64,000 nucleotides of DNA from VRUE01 sp963697805 (GTDB lineage Bacteria; Actinomycetota; Thermoleophilia; Solirubrobacterales; 70-9), in the NCBI GenBank assembly GCA_963697805.1, contig CAVOPB010000001.1, positions 673,191 to 737,190 of the forward strand, given 5' to 3'. The translations under genes and the position numbers were made by a program. The notes below the pieces were generated by a model. That model saw nothing but the letters and a program-made list of their open reading frames with translations, did not search any database and was not told where the DNA came from. This document shows, piece after piece, positions 61,373 through 64,000 of the stretch. Position 1 is the stretch's first letter. Every line of letters starts with the position of its first letter.

Positions 61373-62956
61373 TCATGGCGTCGCGGTCCGGACCCGGTAG
61401 ATGTGAAAGACCGATTGGGCCTTTCCGTTTTTGAACTTCTTCGCATGGACGAGCTGCCGGACGGCGAGGAGCTTCTTCTGCGGCTTCTGCGCCATCTTCT
61501 TCACGGTTCCGGTGAACTGCGGCTTGATCTTCAGTTTCGCCACCTTCCACTTGTTCGGCTTCTGCTTGGCAGAGACCGAGGCGGTCATCGGCTTGCCGTG
61601 CTTGCAGTGGCGACGGCCCTTCTTGGTCGTGCAACGGTCCTTTTCGGTCACCGCCGAGGCATTGCCGACGCATTCGGGCTTGAACCGAGGTGCACATTTG
61701 AGGCGCAAATAGAGAAACTTGCCTTCGAGGATCGCGGTGTCGAAGTCGGGGGGAACGGGAGGCCCGACTCGGTGCGGGGCGCTCGTCTGGGCAGTCGCGC
61801 CCGCCTGATTCGATCCGGTCACACGGCACACGTATTTCCCGGCGCTGGTCGCATTGATCGATGGAGCGGTGGCACCAGCGATGTCTTTGCCTTCGCGGCT
61901 CCACTGGTAGGCAAAGGCGCTGGGGGCGCGGTAGAAGAGCGCCGCGAAGATGTCAGCCGACCACGTTCCCTGCGAGCAGGAGAGAGTCGTCCCGACGTCG
62001 GAGCCCCCACTGATGGCCGGAAGCCCCGTGCCGGTCGGGGCCTTCTGAACGATTGGGAACGCCGGCCCTGCCGTGGTGGCCCCGGCGGTGGAGACCGAGC
62101 CGCCGCCACTCCCGTCCAGCCTCGCGGAGCCGATCGTCTCGTTCGATTCGGAGGCCCCGTTGTTGGCCCAGTAGATGCTCCCGGCTTCGGAATCGATCGC
62201 CACGCCCCAGGGTACGTCGACCGGGGCGCCGGTCGTCGGAAGATCACCCCCGCCACTTCCGTCGAGCCTGGCGAACGCGATCCTTCCGCTCAGGTCGCTC
62301 CAGAAGATGCGCTGCGAAGTCGCGTCGATCGCGACTCCCGCGGGAATCACCAGGGTCGCGCCGCTCGTGTTGAGATCGCCTCCGCCACCGCTGTTGTCGA
62401 GGTTCGCGAAGGAGATCGTCGCGCCGTTGTAGTTGGACCAGTAGACCCGGCCGTGGCCGGTGTCGACGGTGACCCCTGACGGACCTTCGAGCGTCGCCCC
62501 TGCCGTGTTCAGGTCGCCCCCGCCCCCACCGTCGAGGCTTGCAAAGCCAATCGAGCCGGGAATGTCGTCGTTCGCCCAAAAGATTCTTCTCGACGACGGG
62601 TCGATTGCGAGGCCATCGGGCGCCTGCACCGTTGCGCTACCGGTGTTGAGGTTCCCACCGGGGCTCCCATCCGGGCTGAGGAAGCCGATCGTGTTGGCGC
62701 CCTCGTTTGTGTAGTAGATCCGCCCGGTGGCCGAGTCGATCGCCATCCCGGCCGCTTCGGTCGCGCCGTTGAAGATGTTGCCACCGCCGCTGCCGTCGAG
62801 GTTCGCAAACGAGATGGCGGAGCCGTCGTCGTTGCCCCAGTAGACCCGGTTGGCCCCCGCGGCGGGAGATGGAACCGATGCCACCACCGCCAGGAGGGCT
62901 GAGACCGCCGTCAAGAACCACAGTTTTGGTTCTCGAAGTTCCACCAAAGCGACCAT
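61373..62956 (-). CDS. Secreted YWTD-type beta-propeller protein
   Basis: 527 residues with a signal peptide (about 10-35). Six LDL-receptor class B-like units, each about 45 residues, show RVYWGNDDGSAISFANLDGSG-type patterns (VYW, IYY, IFW, VYW, IFW, IYW). An Ig-like segment follows (about 310-400, CSQGTW..C), then a Lys-rich C-terminus. Likely wall- or matrix-attached; ligand unknown. Confidence 0.83.
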   Translation of the reverse strand: MVALVELREPKLWFLTAVSALLAVVASVPSPAAGANRVYWGNDDGSAISFANLDGSGGGNIFNGATEAAGMAIDSATGRIYYTNEGANTIGFLSPDGSPGGNLNTGSATVQAPDGLAIDPSSRRIFWANDDIPGSIGFASLDGGGGGDLNTAGATLEGPSGVTVDTGHGRVYWSNYNGATISFANLDNSGGGGDLNTSGATLVIPAGVAIDATSQRIFWSDLSGRIAFARLDGSGGGDLPTTGAPVDVPWGVAIDSEAGSIYWANNGASESNETIGSARLDGSGGGSVSTAGATTAGPAFPIVQKAPTGTGLPAISGGSDVGTTLSCSQGTWSADIFAALFYRAPSAFAYQWSREGKDIAGATAPSINATSAGKYVCRVTGSNQAGATAQTSAPHRVGPPVPPDFDTAILEGKFLYLRLKCAPRFKPECVGNASAVTEKDRCTTKKGRRHCKHGKPMTASVSAKQKPNKWKVAKLKIKPQFTGTVKKMAQKPQKKLLAVRQLVHAKKFKNGKAQSVFHIYRVRTATP

Positions 62957-62988
62957 AGTTCGCCCAGATCTGCATGTCCAGACCGGGG

Positions 62989-63609
62989 CTATGCCACAAG
63001 CCGCACTTCGAATGCCGGTAGCAACAGCGCCCCCGAGCCTCCCAGAAGGGCGAGGATGCGGCTGACGTAGGCCTGGGTCTCGGGTATCGAGGGGACACAG
63101 CCGCAGTCCTCGACCGCGCCTGGGCCGGCGTTGTAGGCGGCGAGGGCGAGTTGTGGCGAGCCGAACTCGCGCAGCAGATCCGACATCAGGTGGGCCTCGG
63201 CGTCGATCGCGGCCACGGCGTCGAAGGGGTCATCGAGCCCGTAGGCGGCCGCGGTCGAGGGGATGAACTGGGCGATCCCCTGGGCCCCGGCGGGCGAGGA
63301 CGCGAACGGGTCGAAGTTCGACTCCGCCATCAGCTGCGCGGCGAGGAGCGCGGCGGAGACGTTCCAGTGGGAGGCGGCGGTCATCAGCGGCGCCCGGAAC
63401 CGAGCGGGGACGAAGCTCGGCAGCCCCCCATTCCCGGCGACGATCCCGTCTCCGCCGGGAGCGACCGGGTCGCCCGCCGCGAGCAGGGCGCGGGCGGCCG
63501 CGCGTAGCCGTAGTGCTACGGGTTGCGTTGGCGCAGTAGCTTCGTCCGCTTCGTCAAGCCGCGCCAGGCTGAACGACGGCGGTGCAGAACGGGCACCGTT
63601 TAGCCGCAT
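62989..63609 (-). CDS. Lytic transglycosylase (SLT domain)
   Basis: 206 residues. SLT domain with catalytic Glu in LMAESNFDPFASSPAGAQGIAQFIPSTA and AYNAGPGAVEDCG. Cuts peptidoglycan. No clear signal peptide follows from this start, which overlaps the mscL gene by 56 bases; the true start may be further in, or export may depend on a missed N-terminus. Confidence 0.85.
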   Translation of the reverse strand: MRLNGARSAPPSFSLARLDEADEATAPTQPVALRLRAAARALLAAGDPVAPGGDGIVAGNGGLPSFVPARFRAPLMTAASHWNVSAALLAAQLMAESNFDPFASSPAGAQGIAQFIPSTAAAYGLDDPFDAVAAIDAEAHLMSDLLREFGSPQLALAAYNAGPGAVEDCGCVPSIPETQAYVSRILALLGGSGALLLPAFEVRLVA

Positions 63610-63940
63610 CCGGGATCGCGCTTGTGCATTCCGGGCACACTCGCGTTTGGGCCGCAGCGGTGCGGCCCTGGCTGCGTTGGTAAACGATGGCGACGAGGGC
63701 GGCGGTAAGCAGAAACGCGATCACGGCTTCGATGGCATCGCCATATTTGAATTCGCTCCCATTGATCGTGAAGGCGTTGAGTTCAAAGTGGGGTTCGCCG
63801 ATGAACACGGCGATCAACGGCGCGATCAAATCGGCCACGACCGAGAAAATCAAGGTCCACGCCGTCAGAGCCAGCGTCAGACCAAGTGCGACCATCATCA
63901 GCTCGCTCCGCGAGATCAAATCCCTCATTCCTTTGAGCAT
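63554..63940 (-). CDS. mscL: MscL-type mechanosensitive channel with zinc ribbon
   Basis: 128 residues. The N-terminal amphipathic helix (MLKGMRDLI), two membrane helices (about 15-45 and 68-88) and the periplasmic loop fit MscL, which releases solutes on hypo-osmotic shock. The C-terminal helix is replaced by a zinc ribbon C102-x2-C105...C116-x2-C119. The window edge is 60 bases away; the frame stays open upstream, so a longer N-terminus cannot be ruled out. Confidence 0.85.
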   Translation of the reverse strand: MLKGMRDLISRSELMMVALGLTLALTAWTLIFSVVADLIAPLIAVFIGEPHFELNAFTINGSEFKYGDAIEAVIAFLLTAALVAIVYQRSQGRTAAAQTRVCPECTSAIPDAAKRCPFCTAVVQPGAA

Positions 63941-64000
63941 CAGCAGGGATTTGTAGCCGCCAGAGCGGACGATGCCCAGCGTGAGGAAAGCCGTCGTGCT

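Overview
The window is high-GC, gene-dense DNA with frequent 1-11 base gene overlaps, GTG starts and several apparently leaderless promoters. Its gene content (a LexA with a Gram-positive SOS box, DosS-like kinase, trehalose synthase TreT-type glycosyltransferase, c-di-AMP riboswitch, CcmE/CcmF/CcmH cytochrome maturation, AlkB-rubredoxin, many secreted proteins of unknown family) points to an actinobacterium. The class Thermoleophilia (Solirubrobacterales or relatives) is my inference from the protein repertoire, not something the sequence proves.

Layout. 1-5445: end of an MMPL transporter, glutamine synthetase, a cysteine-less carboxymuconolactone-decarboxylase-like protein behind an unusual AT-rich regulatory patch, a secreted protein, an RlpA-like wall protein under a c-di-AMP riboswitch, RNase P RNA, lexA with its SOS box, and tRNA-Leu(GAG).

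5455-22837 is the most distinctive region: a DosR/dormancy-like island. It holds an FAD oxidoreductase, a membrane protein, two tandem-domain universal stress proteins, PEP synthase, Zn alcohol dehydrogenase, an HDAC-like deacetylase, TreT, the wreck of a GNAT/acyl-CoA synthetase fusion, a P2-type ATPase, a short carbamate-kinase-like protein, two NarL-type response regulators and a GAF-GAF histidine kinase whose first GAF domain carries the DosS-type HPPM motif. Most of the transcription units carry a 17-bp motif (consensus GGCNTNNCCCGGATGCC) placed 18 nt before a -10-like hexamer, in several cases ending so close to the ATG that the mRNA would be leaderless. I read this as one regulon with its own sensor, regulators and operator.

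22840-32190: cytochrome P450, an ArsR/SRPBCC pair under a near-consensus promoter, D-aminoacyl-tRNA deacylase, methyltransferases, acetyltransferases, a GMC oxidoreductase, and an alkB-rubredoxin-tetR operon. Three genes in the window (14145, 24140 and 26754) look as if internal segments have been cut out. 32390-43000: secG, cytochrome c maturation genes in two places (ccmF/ccmE and ccmG-like/ccmH), a short-chain dehydrogenase, a glycosyltransferase, a giant secreted protein divergent from a winged-helix regulator, and tRNA-Gly(CCC). 43000-54000: hairpin repeats, argS with a ParA-like partner, a phosphoesterase, a lipoprotein-Ser/Thr kinase pair, then a glycolytic operon gap-pgk-tpiA-gpmI followed by tgt. 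54000-64000: an ABC exporter, rapZ, uvrC, a crotonase, a cupredoxin lipoprotein, a P-loop kinase with a non-AUG start, a MaoC hydratase, a YWTD-type propeller protein, a lytic transglycosylase and an MscL channel with a zinc ribbon.

A 64-bp repeat occurs twice and in both places ends in what looks like the ribosome binding site of the next gene. No CRISPR array, prophage, transposase or rRNA was seen.
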